In this document: one piece after another, positions 42,039 through 51,086 of the stretch | Layout: every line of letters begins with the position of its first letter | How positions within the stretch are numbered: the stretch's first letter is position 1 | DNA from: Pseudomonas entomophila | GTDB lineage: Bacteria > Pseudomonadota > Gammaproteobacteria > Pseudomonadales > Pseudomonadaceae | Length of the DNA stretch: 64,000 nucleotides | Reading direction: 5' to 3' | NCBI RefSeq assembly: GCF_023277925.1 | Contig: NZ_CP063832.1 | Location: 1,178,001-1,242,000, forward strand | The notes under the pieces: generated by a model | What the model was told of the DNA's origin: nothing | The model's database searches: none | What the model saw: the letters and a program-made list of their open reading frames with translations, nothing else | Made by a program: the position numbers and the translations under genes

Positions 42039-43142
42039 TCATCGCGCGCTCCGCTCGTGGTCTTGGGCAGGTGGCAGGGGGATCTCTGCAAAGGGCTTGG
42101 GCAGGTATACCTGAGCCGCAGGAACCTGTTTCGCCGCCAGCTGTTGCACGTGCCGCTGCATCTGCTCGACAGCCTTGGTGCTCAGGGGGCGGGGATGGTC
42201 CGGCTCGTACCCGAAGAAGTTTTCCCAGTGGCCTAGCACCACCACTCTTGGTGTGTACGCCTTCAGCAGCCGATCAGGGTAGCCCGCTGCCTTGCGCCAC
42301 GAACCCACGCTGAGCAGCTCGACATCGACTGCCTCGCCATCGGGCCGAACAGGCAGGATGCCGCAGGGCGCGGAGGCGGCGCTGTCCTGGAAGTGGATCC
42401 GGTGCTTGAGTTTGCCTGTTTCATCCAGCAGGTCGATCAACCAGGCCATGGACTGGCCCTGTTTCCATCCGGACACGGTGGTCGGGACTTCGCTCAGGTC
42501 CTGGGTGTAGTTCCCGTGACCGACGGTGTACCCCAGCACATGCGGCGCATGCATGCTCTGGATTGGCATGGCCCTGATATGCCCGCCTCGCGAGGTGATC
42601 CAGTAGCCGGGCCTGGCGGGCCCGCGTTGGCCATCGCACCCTGGGACCGTCGCCATGTAGCCCCTGGCGCTCTTCACTCGCTCCGGGTCCACCCATGTCC
42701 AGTGCGCGTCCTCTTGCCGGGTGGGGTCTTTCATGGCGCGGAGCATATGCACGACGGTGTCCGAGCCATAGACGATGGCTTTGGGCGTGTACCTGCGCAT
42801 GATCCAGGGCACGTCCAGCAAGTGGTCATAGTGCCCGTGGCCGACCAGCAGCAGGGTGACGTCCTGCGCCTTGAGCCGTTGCATGTACTGGTCGATGCGG
42901 GCCTTGTCGGCTTCGACCCGCAGGGGAGGGAGCCCCTTGGACAGCCCCGAAGGGTTGCTGAAAGAGGGCGCGAGCATCACACCTTCGCCCCGCCAGCGGA
43001 TGAGCCAGCCGCCTACACCCAGGAACTGGATCTTCGGCTCGGGCAGGCCGCGCGCATTCCAGTACTTCGGATAATCGTCCTCGGCGCCCTGTGCGCAGGT
43101 GCTGAAGACCAGCCACAGGACCAGCCACACGGTTGTACGCAT
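42039..43142 (-). CDS. Exported MBL-fold metallo-hydrolase
   Basis: A 367-residue metallo-beta-lactamase-fold hydrolase. The ATG at 43142 gives a signal peptide (MRTTVWLVLWLVFSTCAQGA) and has a GAGGTGA site. The zinc motif is LLLVGHGHYDHLLDVPW (H-x-H-x-D-H) near residue 100; VVVLGHWENFFGY near the C-terminus offers a later His. The resemblance is to periplasmic lactonase/phosphodiesterase-type MBL proteins such as the NAPE-PLD-like group, which suggests a lipid or phosphodiester substrate. It precedes the patatin gene by 64 bases on the same strand, so the two may break down a lipid in sequence. This is inference. Confidence 0.85.
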   Translation of the reverse strand: MRTTVWLVLWLVFSTCAQGAEDDYPKYWNARGLPEPKIQFLGVGGWLIRWRGEGVMLAPSFSNPSGLSKGLPPLRVEADKARIDQYMQRLKAQDVTLLLVGHGHYDHLLDVPWIMRRYTPKAIVYGSDTVVHMLRAMKDPTRQEDAHWTWVDPERVKSARGYMATVPGCDGQRGPARPGYWITSRGGHIRAMPIQSMHAPHVLGYTVGHGNYTQDLSEVPTTVSGWKQGQSMAWLIDLLDETGKLKHRIHFQDSAASAPCGILPVRPDGEAVDVELLSVGSWRKAAGYPDRLLKAYTPRVVVLGHWENFFGYEPDHPRPLSTKAVEQMQRHVQQLAAKQVPAAQVYLPKPFAEIPLPPAQDHERSAR

Positions 43143-43251
43143 GGACGTCACCTCGTCAGGCGATGATCGGTACTGCTCTGAGGAAAGCGTAGGGTACGAA
43201 ATGGCGGGTGACAAAGTCGGCGCGCCTCAGGCGCGCCGTGGGGGTAGAGCT

Positions 43252-45462
43252 TCAGAAGTCCACGGTGGCGGACAGTTCATAGGTGCGCGGTGCCCCCAGC
43301 CCCAGGCTGGCGGTCAGCGGCACGCCCCAGTAGTCCTTGTCGGTCAGGTTGGAGATGTTGGCGCGGAAGGTCACCGGCTTGCTGGCGATCTGCATGGCAT
43401 AGCGGGCGCCCACGTCGAAGATCGTGTAGCCGGGGATCGATAGGCTGTTGTCGGCGCTGATGTACTGCTTGGACAGCGACGTCACGTTACCCGTCAAGGT
43501 CAGCCCTTCCACCGCCGGGGTGTCCCACTCCATGCCCAGCTTGCCCTGCAGCTTGGGGAAGGCGGTGGCGGTCTTGCCTTCGTTGACACCGCCCGCGGTC
43601 TTGGTCACCTCGGGGTCGACATAGGCCACGCCGCCCATCAGGCGCACGTCCGGCAGCGGGGCACCGAAGAAGGTCCACTCGACGCCGCGGTTGCGTTGCT
43701 CGCCGCCGAACGAATAGACATTGGTGGCCGGGTCGGTGTAGCTGTTCGGGCGCTTGATCTCGTACAGCGCCAGGGTGTGGCTGAAGGTACCCAAGTCCAG
43801 CTTCAGGCCGACTTCCTTCTGCTTGGACTTGAACGGCGCGAACACCTGGCCGGCGTTGGCGGCGGTCACCGGGGCGATGGTGCCCTTGCTCAGGCCTTCG
43901 ATGTAGTTGGCGTAGAGCGACAGCTCGTCGGTCACCTTGAACAGGATCGCGCCGGCCGGGGTGGTGGCGTGGGTGTCGTAGCCGGGCTTGTTGCGTGCGC
44001 CGGTGGCGACGTTGTAGGTGTCGGTGACCACTTCCTGGCGGCGCACACCGGCGGTCAGTTGCAGGCGGCCGTCGAACACCGACATCGTGTCGGCGATGCC
44101 GTAGCTCTTCAGGTCGTTCTCGGTGTGGGTGATCTGCGGGAAGGCCTGTGGCGCCTTCGGCCCCCATACCGGGTGGTAGATGTTGGTCACCCAGTTGCCG
44201 CCCGGTACCGAACGGCGGCCGTAGTCCTTCTGCTTGTCGCTGTACTCGGTGGCGTTCACCGACCATTGGTGGTTGATGCCGAAGGTGTCGAAGTGGCCGC
44301 GCAGGCCCACCTCGGCGGAGGTCTTCTCGATCTCCATCTTCAGCTGGCCCATGGAGGTGCTGAGGTCGCCGGCGTTGTTGATCACCGTGGCGACCATGGC
44401 GCCGCTGTACTTGTAGTCGGTCTTGCTGGTGCCGATGGCGCCGTAGGCCAGTAACTGGTCGGTCAGCTCGTACTCGCCACGCAGGATCACGCCCTTGTCC
44501 TTGGTCTCGACATAGGCCCAGTCGGGGTTGAGCAGGGTGTCGGACTTCGGTGGCTTGGGCACCGCCACGCCGGGTGCCAGGCCCAGGCCGCGGTTCTGGC
44601 CGCGGATATGGTCGTCGGCGTCGAACAGGTCGACCGACAGCTTGGCGCGTTCGCCCCGCCAGTCCAGGGCCAGGGACGACAGCACGTTGCGCTTGGACTG
44701 GTCTTCGGTGCTGGTGTCGCCGTCGCGGTACACGCCGTTGAAGCGCACGCCGAACTGGTTGCCCTCGCCGAAGCGCCGGCCGACGTCGACATGACCGCCG
44801 AACTGGGCGTCGGACTCGTAGGTGGCGGTCAGGCGGGTCAGGGGTGTATCGCCGGCGCGCTTGGGGATCAGGTTGACGATACCGCCTACCGAGCCGCCGG
44901 GCGGCATGCCATTGAGCAGCGCCGACGGGCCCTTGAGCACCTCGATGCGTTCGTACATCTCGGGCGAGGCGCGGTAGTAGGGCGCCATGCCGAACAGGCC
45001 GTCGACGGTCATGTCGCTGACGCTGGTCTGGAAGCCGCGGATCGAGTAGTTCTCGCTGAAGGTGCCCTTCAGACCGTTGCTGAACACCGACGGGTCGGTG
45101 GCAGCGATCACGTCGGTGATGTCCTTGGCCTGGCGGTCCTGGATATAGGTGTCGGTGTAGCTGACGGTGCTGAACGGGGTCTCCATGAAATCCTTGTTGC
45201 CCAGCAGGCCGACACGCCCGCCCGTGGCGACCTGGCCGCCAGCATAGGGCGGTGGCAGGTTGTCGGGGCTGTCGGTGCTGCTTTCGATGCGGGTTTCGTC
45301 CAGCTCCAGGCTGGCCGGCTTGCCGGCCTCGGCCGCCGTCACTGCCAGCGGGGCGCCACCCAGGCCCAGCAACAGGGCCATGTGCACGGCGACGCAGGTG
45401 CGGTTCAGGGAGAACTGTGGCGCGACAGGGGTGAGGTGTCGTGAAGTACAACGTTCCGACAT
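43252..45462 (-). CDS. TonB-dependent siderophore receptor of the catechol siderophore locus
   Basis: A 736-residue outer-membrane receptor, probably for the siderophore made by this locus (BauA/FatA role). The ATG at 45462 gives the signal peptide CVAVHMALLLGLGGAPLAVTA and has an AAGGAAG site. The plug has SIRGFQTSVSDMTVDGLFGM and RIEVLKGPSALLNGMPPGGS. The barrel ends GLGAPRTYELSATVDF with the terminal Phe required for outer-membrane insertion. A good Fur box lies 70-90 bases upstream. It is separated from the binding-protein gene by a BIME, so it is probably transcribed from its own iron-regulated promoter. Confidence 0.93.
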   Translation of the reverse strand: MSERCTSRHLTPVAPQFSLNRTCVAVHMALLLGLGGAPLAVTAAEAGKPASLELDETRIESSTDSPDNLPPPYAGGQVATGGRVGLLGNKDFMETPFSTVSYTDTYIQDRQAKDITDVIAATDPSVFSNGLKGTFSENYSIRGFQTSVSDMTVDGLFGMAPYYRASPEMYERIEVLKGPSALLNGMPPGGSVGGIVNLIPKRAGDTPLTRLTATYESDAQFGGHVDVGRRFGEGNQFGVRFNGVYRDGDTSTEDQSKRNVLSSLALDWRGERAKLSVDLFDADDHIRGQNRGLGLAPGVAVPKPPKSDTLLNPDWAYVETKDKGVILRGEYELTDQLLAYGAIGTSKTDYKYSGAMVATVINNAGDLSTSMGQLKMEIEKTSAEVGLRGHFDTFGINHQWSVNATEYSDKQKDYGRRSVPGGNWVTNIYHPVWGPKAPQAFPQITHTENDLKSYGIADTMSVFDGRLQLTAGVRRQEVVTDTYNVATGARNKPGYDTHATTPAGAILFKVTDELSLYANYIEGLSKGTIAPVTAANAGQVFAPFKSKQKEVGLKLDLGTFSHTLALYEIKRPNSYTDPATNVYSFGGEQRNRGVEWTFFGAPLPDVRLMGGVAYVDPEVTKTAGGVNEGKTATAFPKLQGKLGMEWDTPAVEGLTLTGNVTSLSKQYISADNSLSIPGYTIFDVGARYAMQIASKPVTFRANISNLTDKDYWGVPLTASLGLGAPRTYELSATVDF

Positions 45463-45531
45463 GCTGGCTTCCTTTCGATTCGGAGGGTAGTGAAGGCATT
45501 CACTAGGGTTTCCGAACCAGATCGCCAATAC

Positions 45532-45550
45532 CTCAATGATAATCATTGTT
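45532..45550 (-). promoter_or_regulatory. Fur box upstream of the siderophore receptor
   Basis: AATGATAATCATT matches 13 consecutive positions of the 19-base Fur consensus, 14 of 19 in all by eye. It is well placed for control of the receptor gene. Confidence 0.85.
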
Positions 45551-45570
45551 ATTTGTTGCGCGTGCTTCGT

Positions 45571-45655
45571 GTAGGAGCCGGCTTGCCGGCGAACACCCGC
45601 ATGGCCGGTGCCATGCATCGCGTTGCCCGGCTCGCCGGCAAGGCCGGCTCCTACA
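45571..45655. repeat. BIME between the receptor promoter and the transport operon
   Basis: GTAGGAGCCGGCTTGCCGGC is mirrored by GCCGGCAAGGCCGGCTCCTA across about 45 bases. It lies 9 bases after the stop of the binding-protein gene and probably ends the transport operon before the receptor promoter. Confidence 0.9.
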
Positions 45656-45663
45656 GGGTTACC

Positions 45664-46650
45664 TCAGCCTTGGTAGCCTTGCATTACTTCGTCCGCCATG
45701 CGGTCCAGGCAGGTCACGCTGGCGGTGCACAGGTACCAGGTCTGCGCATCGACGAAGACCACCCGGCCGTTGTTCCAGGCCTTGGTCTTGCGCAGCAGGG
45801 GGTTGTCCAGGGTCTTCAGGTCGAGCGCAGGCCGACGTTCCATTACCGCGGTGCGGTCGATGACATAGAGGATGTCGGGGTCGGCCTGCTGGATGAATTC
45901 GTTGGAGATCGGCTGGCCGTGAAGACCGGCCTCGATATCGCTGCTGGCTGGTTTCACCCCCAGGGTGTCGAAGACGAAACCGTAGCGCGACTTCACGCCA
46001 TACGAGGTGAAGGCGCCATTGTTATGCAGCACGATCAGGGCTTTCTCAGGCCGCCCTTCAGTCACCTTGCGGGTCTGCTCGACCTTGGCCTGCATCTGCG
46101 CCACCTTCTGCTGGGCCAGCGCCTCCTTGCCGAAAATGCGCCCCAGGGTGGTGAGGTGCTGCTTGGCCGCGTCGATGAAGTTGCCGTGCGTGTTGTTGAG
46201 GTCGACATCGTCGTACACGGTCGGCGCGATCTGGCTCAGCTCGGCGTAGTTCTGCGCCTGCAATGGCGAGATCAGGATCAGGTCGGGCTTGAGCGCGTGC
46301 AGGCGTTCGAGGTTGGGCTGGATGGTGGTGCCGACGTCGGCCACGGCCGGGTCGTCGCGGTACTTGCTCAGGAAGCTGGCCACGTAGTCCTTGGCGATGC
46401 CCGCCACCGGCGCACCGAGCTGGTCGAGGCTGTCCAGCTCGCTCATGTCGAACGCCACCACGCGCTGGGGCAGCTTGTCGATCACCGTGGTGCCCAACGG
46501 GTGCTCGATGCTCACGGGCTGGTAGGGCACCGCCGAGGCTTGCGCCTGCGCGGGTGCTTGCGCCGTGGGTTTGTCGCAACCCTGCAGCGCCGTGGCGATG
46601 GCGAAGGCGAGCAGGGTGGCGGTGATCCGTTTTCCGCGGGCAGAGGTCAT
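45664..46650 (-). CDS. Ferric-siderophore periplasmic binding lipoprotein
   Basis: A 328-residue solute-binding protein of the FatB/BauB/CeuE class. The N-terminus has a lipoprotein signal with the lipobox ATALQGC, so it is anchored in a membrane. The mature part has PQRVVAFDMSELDSLDQLGA, ALKPDLILISPLQAQNYAEL and DPDILYVIDRTAVMERRPAL, the lobes that hold the ferric complex. It is the last gene of the transport operon, overlapping the ATPase gene by 4 bases. The best-known relatives bind catechol-type siderophores (anguibactin, acinetobactin, petrobactin). Confidence 0.92.
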   Translation of the reverse strand: MTSARGKRITATLLAFAIATALQGCDKPTAQAPAQAQASAVPYQPVSIEHPLGTTVIDKLPQRVVAFDMSELDSLDQLGAPVAGIAKDYVASFLSKYRDDPAVADVGTTIQPNLERLHALKPDLILISPLQAQNYAELSQIAPTVYDDVDLNNTHGNFIDAAKQHLTTLGRIFGKEALAQQKVAQMQAKVEQTRKVTEGRPEKALIVLHNNGAFTSYGVKSRYGFVFDTLGVKPASSDIEAGLHGQPISNEFIQQADPDILYVIDRTAVMERRPALDLKTLDNPLLRKTKAWNNGRVVFVDAQTWYLCTASVTCLDRMADEVMQGYQG

Positions 46651-47429
46651 GTCAGTTCCCTTGATGGCGATGGATTGAAGTAGTTGCAGACGAAACCCCG
46701 CTCGCTGCGCAGGATCTCGAAGTCCAGGTCGAACAGCTCGCCCAGGCGCCGCTCGTTGACCACTTCGGCCACCGGGCCCTGGCAGTGCACGGCGCCGCGT
46801 TTCATGGCGACGATATGGTCGGAGTAGTTGGCGGCGAAATTGATGTCGTGGACCACCAGGATCACCGTGCGCCCCTGCTCGTCGCACAGCCGGCGCAGGG
46901 CGCGCATGATCAGCACGGCATGCTTCATGTCGAGGTTGTTCAGCGGCTCGTCGAGCAGCAGGTAGTCGGTCTGCTGGGCGATGGTCATGGCCAGGAACGC
47001 CATCTGCCGTTGGCCGCCACTGAGCTCGTCTATATAGGAGCGGCGCAGGTCCTCCAGCGACAGGAAGGCGATGGCCTCGTCGATGGCCTGGTGGTCTTCC
47101 GTGGTGAGGTTGCCGCGGCTGTAGGGGAAGCGGCCGAAGGCCACCAGCTCTTCGACGGTCAGGCGCAGGTTGAAGTCCGGGGCCTGTCGCAGGGTGGCCA
47201 CGCGCTTGGCGTAGTCGCGGATGGCGATCGACGCGATATCGCGCCCGCCGATGCTCAGCTCACCGCGGGTGGCGGTCTGCAAGCGTGCGATCAGCATCAG
47301 CAGGGTGGTCTTGCCGGCGCCGTTGGGGCCGATCAACGAGGTCACCTTGCCCTGGGGAAACCGCACGCTGACATCGCGCAGTATCGGCTTGTCGCCGTAG
47401 GACTTGTGTACATGGCTGAGGGAGATCAT
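46647..47429 (-). CDS. Ferric-siderophore ABC importer ATPase
   Basis: A 260-residue ATPase of the FatE/FecE class that drives uptake across the inner membrane. Walker A is SLIGPNGAGKTTLLMLIARL, the signature is DELSGGQRQMAFLAMTI, and Walker B is YLLLDEPLNNLDMKHA. The H-loop is LVVHDINFA. The ATG overlaps the stop of the permease gene upstream and the stop overlaps the binding-protein start, so the set is translated together. Confidence 0.95.
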   Translation of the reverse strand: MISLSHVHKSYGDKPILRDVSVRFPQGKVTSLIGPNGAGKTTLLMLIARLQTATRGELSIGGRDIASIAIRDYAKRVATLRQAPDFNLRLTVEELVAFGRFPYSRGNLTTEDHQAIDEAIAFLSLEDLRRSYIDELSGGQRQMAFLAMTIAQQTDYLLLDEPLNNLDMKHAVLIMRALRRLCDEQGRTVILVVHDINFAANYSDHIVAMKRGAVHCQGPVAEVVNERRLGELFDLDFEILRSERGFVCNYFNPSPSRELT

Positions 47430-48376
47430 GCGGTGCCTCGTGTGCGAACCATCAGCGCGAGGAAGTACACGCCACAGACCAGGTTGATCAGGATGCTGAC
47501 GGAGGTGTTGTAGTTGAACAGTTGCTCGACCAGGTACTGGGCGACGATGAACAGGGCAATGGCGATGGCGCTTGCCATGGGCAGCGTGACCCGGTGGCGG
47601 TGGGTGCGGGCCAGGGTGTAGGTGATGTTGGCGACGAAAACCCCCATGAACGCGGTCGGCCCGACCAGGCTGGTGGACAGCGCCACCAGGAGTGCGATCA
47701 ACGCCAGTTGCAGGCGCACGCTGCGCTGATGGTCGACCCCGAGGGAGATCGCCTGGTCACGCCCCAGCGCCAGCACATCGAGCACCGGCAGGCTGCGCCA
47801 GGCAACCAGGCCCACGGCCGCCACCAGCGCGGCCGCCGCCAGCACCTGCGCCGGTTGGGCTTTGTTGAACGAGGCGTAGTTGAAGCCCTGGAAGATGGAA
47901 AACTCGCCGGGGCTGATCTTCAGCTGGATGAATTGGGTGAAGGTGGTGATCACCATGCTCAGCACCAACCCCAGCAACAGCAGCAGGTAGACGTTGTTGC
48001 GCCCGTCGCGGAACAGCCAGCGGTGGATCAGCCAGGAGTACAGCAGCATCAGCAGGATCGACAGTGTCATGTTGCCGCCGCGCCCCACCAGCAGCAGGCT
48101 CTGGGTACCGAGGAACAGGATCAGCAGCGCCTGGAACAGCAGGTAGATGGCTTCATAGCCCATCACGGCGGGGGTGAGGATGCGGTTGCCGGTGAGGGTC
48201 TGGAACACCACCGAGGCATACGCCACGCAGACCCCGGCCACGCCCATGGCCGCCAGGCGGGTGAGGCGCCTGGGGATCACCCAGGCAAAGTCGAAACCGG
48301 AACCCAGCAGCAGGAAGCCCAGTGCCAGCGCCAGCACCAGCAGCCACAGGCCGCGGCGGATCAGCGTGTCGCTCAT
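47426..48376 (-). CDS. Ferric-siderophore ABC importer permease (FatC/BauC type)
   Basis: A 316-residue FecCD-family permease with about 9-10 membrane helices, starting MSDTLIRRGLWLLVLALALG. The family loop VLALGRDQAISLGVDHQRSV, which contacts the ATPase, and TSLVGPTAFMGVFVANITYT are visible. It pairs with the second permease encoded just upstream; each half forms one side of the channel. The start at 48376 is chosen from the 4-base overlap with the neighbour; a longer frame upstream runs into that gene. Confidence 0.94.
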   Translation of the reverse strand: MSDTLIRRGLWLLVLALALGFLLLGSGFDFAWVIPRRLTRLAAMGVAGVCVAYASVVFQTLTGNRILTPAVMGYEAIYLLFQALLILFLGTQSLLLVGRGGNMTLSILLMLLYSWLIHRWLFRDGRNNVYLLLLLGLVLSMVITTFTQFIQLKISPGEFSIFQGFNYASFNKAQPAQVLAAAALVAAVGLVAWRSLPVLDVLALGRDQAISLGVDHQRSVRLQLALIALLVALSTSLVGPTAFMGVFVANITYTLARTHRHRVTLPMASAIAIALFIVAQYLVEQLFNYNTSVSILINLVCGVYFLALMVRTRGTA

Positions 48377-49320
48377 GGCTTGCTCCTCATCAGCAGCACC
48401 AGGAACAACACGCCGCCCACGCTGCCGGCGGTCATGCCGATGGGCACCTCGAAGGGGTAGATCAGCAAGCGCCCGACGATATCGCAGGCCAGCAGCAGCG
48501 AGGCGCCGCACAGGGCGACGATGGGCAGGGTGCGTTGCAGGTTTTCGCCGTAATAGATCGCCACCAGGTTGGGGATCACCAGCCCGACAAAGGGGATGGC
48601 GCCCACGGTGATCACCGTGGCGGACACCGTCAGCGCCACCAGTAGCAGGCCCAGCGCGGTGTTGGCGGCGTAGTTCAGGCCCAGGCTGCTGGCCATGCCT
48701 TCACCCATGCCCAGCACGGTGAAGCGCTGGGCGAACAGGTAGGCCAGCGCCACGATGGGCAGGATCAGGTAGATGATTTCGTAGTTGCCCTGGACGATCT
48801 TGGAAAAATCCCCCAGCAGCCAACCCTGCATGCTCTGCAGGACGTTGTGCTGGAACGCATAGAACTCGGCGATGGCGCTGAGCACGCTGCCGTACATCAG
48901 GCCGATCACCGGCACCAGCACGGTGTTCTTGAAGCGGATGCGGCGGATGATCGCGACGTACAGCAGGCTGCAGGCGAAGCAGAACACCAAGGCGACGCTC
49001 ATCTTGATGAAGGTGCCGGCACCTGGCAGGGTGGTCAGGGCCACCAGGATGCCCAGCTTGGCCGCGTCCAGGCCACCGGAGGTGCCCGGCTCGACGAAGC
49101 GGTTGCGCACGATCTGCTGCAGGATCACCCCGCACACCGCCAGCCCCACGCCAGTCAGCACCAGCGCGGCCAGGCGCGGCAGACGGCTGGCGGTCAGGGT
49201 CAGCCAGGCATCCTCGGAGAGGTTCAGCAGGTCGCCCCAGGCCACCTGCTTGACCCCGATCATCAGCGACAGGCCGCACAGCACCACGAACAGCAGGACA
49301 AGATAGGCAATGCGGTTCAA
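48373..49320 (-). CDS. Ferric-siderophore ABC importer permease (FatD/BauD type)
   Basis: A 315-residue FecCD-family permease with about 9 membrane helices (MNRIAYLVLLFVVLCGLSLM at the start). SRLPRLAALVLTGVGLAVCG and RNRFVEPGTSGGLDAAKLGI are the conserved N-terminal regions, and GAIPFVGLVIPNLVAIYYGE is the ATPase-contact helix. The start overlaps the stop of the ABC transporter gene upstream by 4 bases. It forms the channel with the other permease. Confidence 0.94.
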   Translation of the reverse strand: MNRIAYLVLLFVVLCGLSLMIGVKQVAWGDLLNLSEDAWLTLTASRLPRLAALVLTGVGLAVCGVILQQIVRNRFVEPGTSGGLDAAKLGILVALTTLPGAGTFIKMSVALVFCFACSLLYVAIIRRIRFKNTVLVPVIGLMYGSVLSAIAEFYAFQHNVLQSMQGWLLGDFSKIVQGNYEIIYLILPIVALAYLFAQRFTVLGMGEGMASSLGLNYAANTALGLLLVALTVSATVITVGAIPFVGLVIPNLVAIYYGENLQRTLPIVALCGASLLLACDIVGRLLIYPFEVPIGMTAGSVGGVLFLVLLMRSKP

Positions 49321-51086
49321 GCAGTGCCCTCGCGGACCGGCTGCGCAGCGATGCGCCAGCCCTTGGCCGCGCGGCGCTGGGCCAGGAAGTGCGCGTACAG
49401 GCCGGGTGTTTCGAGCAGTTGCGCGGGTGTGCCTTGCTCGGCGATGCGGCCGTTGTCGAGCACCACGATGTGATCGGCCATGGCCACCGTCGACAACTGA
49501 TGGGCGATCACGATCAGCGTGCGTGTGCCGCGCAGGCGCGCCAGCGCCTCGGCGATCGCCGCCTGGTTTTCCACATCCAGTGCCGCGGTGGCTTCGTCCA
49601 CCAGCAGGATTGGCGCATCCTTGATCAATGCCCGGGCGATGGAGATACGTTGGCGCTCGCCGCCGGACAGCCGCGCACCGCCTTCGCCGACAGGTGTTTC
49701 CAGGCCTTGCGGCAGCCGTTCGATGATCTCCAGAACGCCCGCCGCGCGCGCGGCCTCCAGCACCTCGGCGTCGGTGGCGTCGGCTTTGCCGATGCGGATG
49801 TTGTCGGCGATGCTGCCCTGGAACAGGTAGGCGTCCTGGAAGATCTGGCTGATCTGCGCCGCCAGTTGCCCGGCGGACATCTGCCGCACATCCACGCCGC
49901 CGACCTTGAGGCTGCCCTGGGTGACATCGAAGAAGCGTGCGATCAACCGCACCAGGGTGGTCTTGCCGGAGCCGGAGGCACCGACCAGCGCCGTCATGCT
50001 GCCCGGCGCGATCGTCAAGCTGAGCTGGCGCAGCACCTCAGGCTGATCGTCGCTGTAGCGAAAGCTCACCCCGTCCAGCTCGACCCCGGCATGGCCTGGC
50101 GCGATCGGCTGCTGCGCCTGTGGCAACGGCTTGACCGCGAACAGCTCGCGCAGCACCCCCAGCTGGCTGCGCGCGCTGCGCAGCACCTCGCTATAGCTGG
50201 CCACTTCCAGCAGCGGGTCGATGAAGCGGCTGACCAGCAACAGTGCCAGGACCACCGGAATCAAGGCGCTGGCCGGCAAACCGGCGCCCCACAGCTCGCC
50301 CAGCCACGCCACGCAGCCGACCAGCAGGGCGGCAAAGGCGGCCTGCACCGTCCAGGTGTTGAACACCACCGACATCGCCGAAACCTGGATCAGGCGCTTG
50401 GCCGACTGCTGCTGACGGGCGATGGCCTGTTCGAGCAAGCGTGTGCCGCCGTCGGCGCCATTGAAGGCGCGCAGCACCGACTGGGCCTGGGCGAACTCGA
50501 CCATGCGCTGGCTGGTGCGCGCGGTGTCGGCGTGGAAGCCTTCGTCGGCGCGTTGGCCGAGGCGTGCGGTGAGCGCGAACAGGCCGAACAGCAGGGGGAG
50601 GGTAAGCAGGGCGATCAGGCCCACCTGCAGGTTCAGGACGAACAGCGCCACCACCACCACGAACGGCGTGATCACCCCGGTGATCAACGGGGTGAAGACG
50701 TGGGCCGGCAACTGCGCCACGGTCATCATGCCCTGCGCGGTGACATGGTTCAGGCGCGCGGTGTTGTGGGCGTCGAACCAGCCGACCGGCAGCTGCGCGA
50801 CGTGGTCGCCGAGGCGATGCCGGCCACCCTGGAGCACAGCGACACCGACGCGGATGCCGGCCTTTTCGACCACACGGCGCAGCGCCCAGCACGCCAGCGA
50901 GGCGACCAGCAGCACGCCCAACCAGCGCGTGGCACCCGGCACGTCGCCTGCCAGCAAGTGGCCGAGCACCGGCAGCACGCTGAGGATGGTCAGCCCGCAC
51001 AACAGCCCGTAGACCAACGCCTTGGCGAGATAGCGATGCAGCACCGGGGCGTCATCGCCGAGCAGTTCGATCAGGGTCTTCAGCAT
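49317..51086 (-). CDS. ABC transporter, membrane-ATPase fusion half (siderophore export or uptake)
   Basis: A 589-residue ABC half-transporter with an N-terminal six-helix domain and a C-terminal ATPase (Walker A GASGSGKTTLVRLI, signature ARLSGGERQRISIARALI, Walker B ILLVDEATAALDVEN). It belongs with the second half encoded upstream, with which its start overlaps by 7 bases, so they presumably form a heterodimer. Homologous pairs are known both as siderophore exporters (BarA/BarB of acinetobactin) and as ferric-siderophore importers (YbtP/YbtQ, IrtA/IrtB). Since a complete importer follows in the same operon, export is a little more likely, but sequence alone does not decide. Confidence 0.9.
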   Translation of the reverse strand: MLKTLIELLGDDAPVLHRYLAKALVYGLLCGLTILSVLPVLGHLLAGDVPGATRWLGVLLVASLACWALRRVVEKAGIRVGVAVLQGGRHRLGDHVAQLPVGWFDAHNTARLNHVTAQGMMTVAQLPAHVFTPLITGVITPFVVVVALFVLNLQVGLIALLTLPLLFGLFALTARLGQRADEGFHADTARTSQRMVEFAQAQSVLRAFNGADGGTRLLEQAIARQQQSAKRLIQVSAMSVVFNTWTVQAAFAALLVGCVAWLGELWGAGLPASALIPVVLALLLVSRFIDPLLEVASYSEVLRSARSQLGVLRELFAVKPLPQAQQPIAPGHAGVELDGVSFRYSDDQPEVLRQLSLTIAPGSMTALVGASGSGKTTLVRLIARFFDVTQGSLKVGGVDVRQMSAGQLAAQISQIFQDAYLFQGSIADNIRIGKADATDAEVLEAARAAGVLEIIERLPQGLETPVGEGGARLSGGERQRISIARALIKDAPILLVDEATAALDVENQAAIAEALARLRGTRTLIVIAHQLSTVAMADHIVVLDNGRIAEQGTPAQLLETPGLYAHFLAQRRAAKGWRIAAQPVREGTA

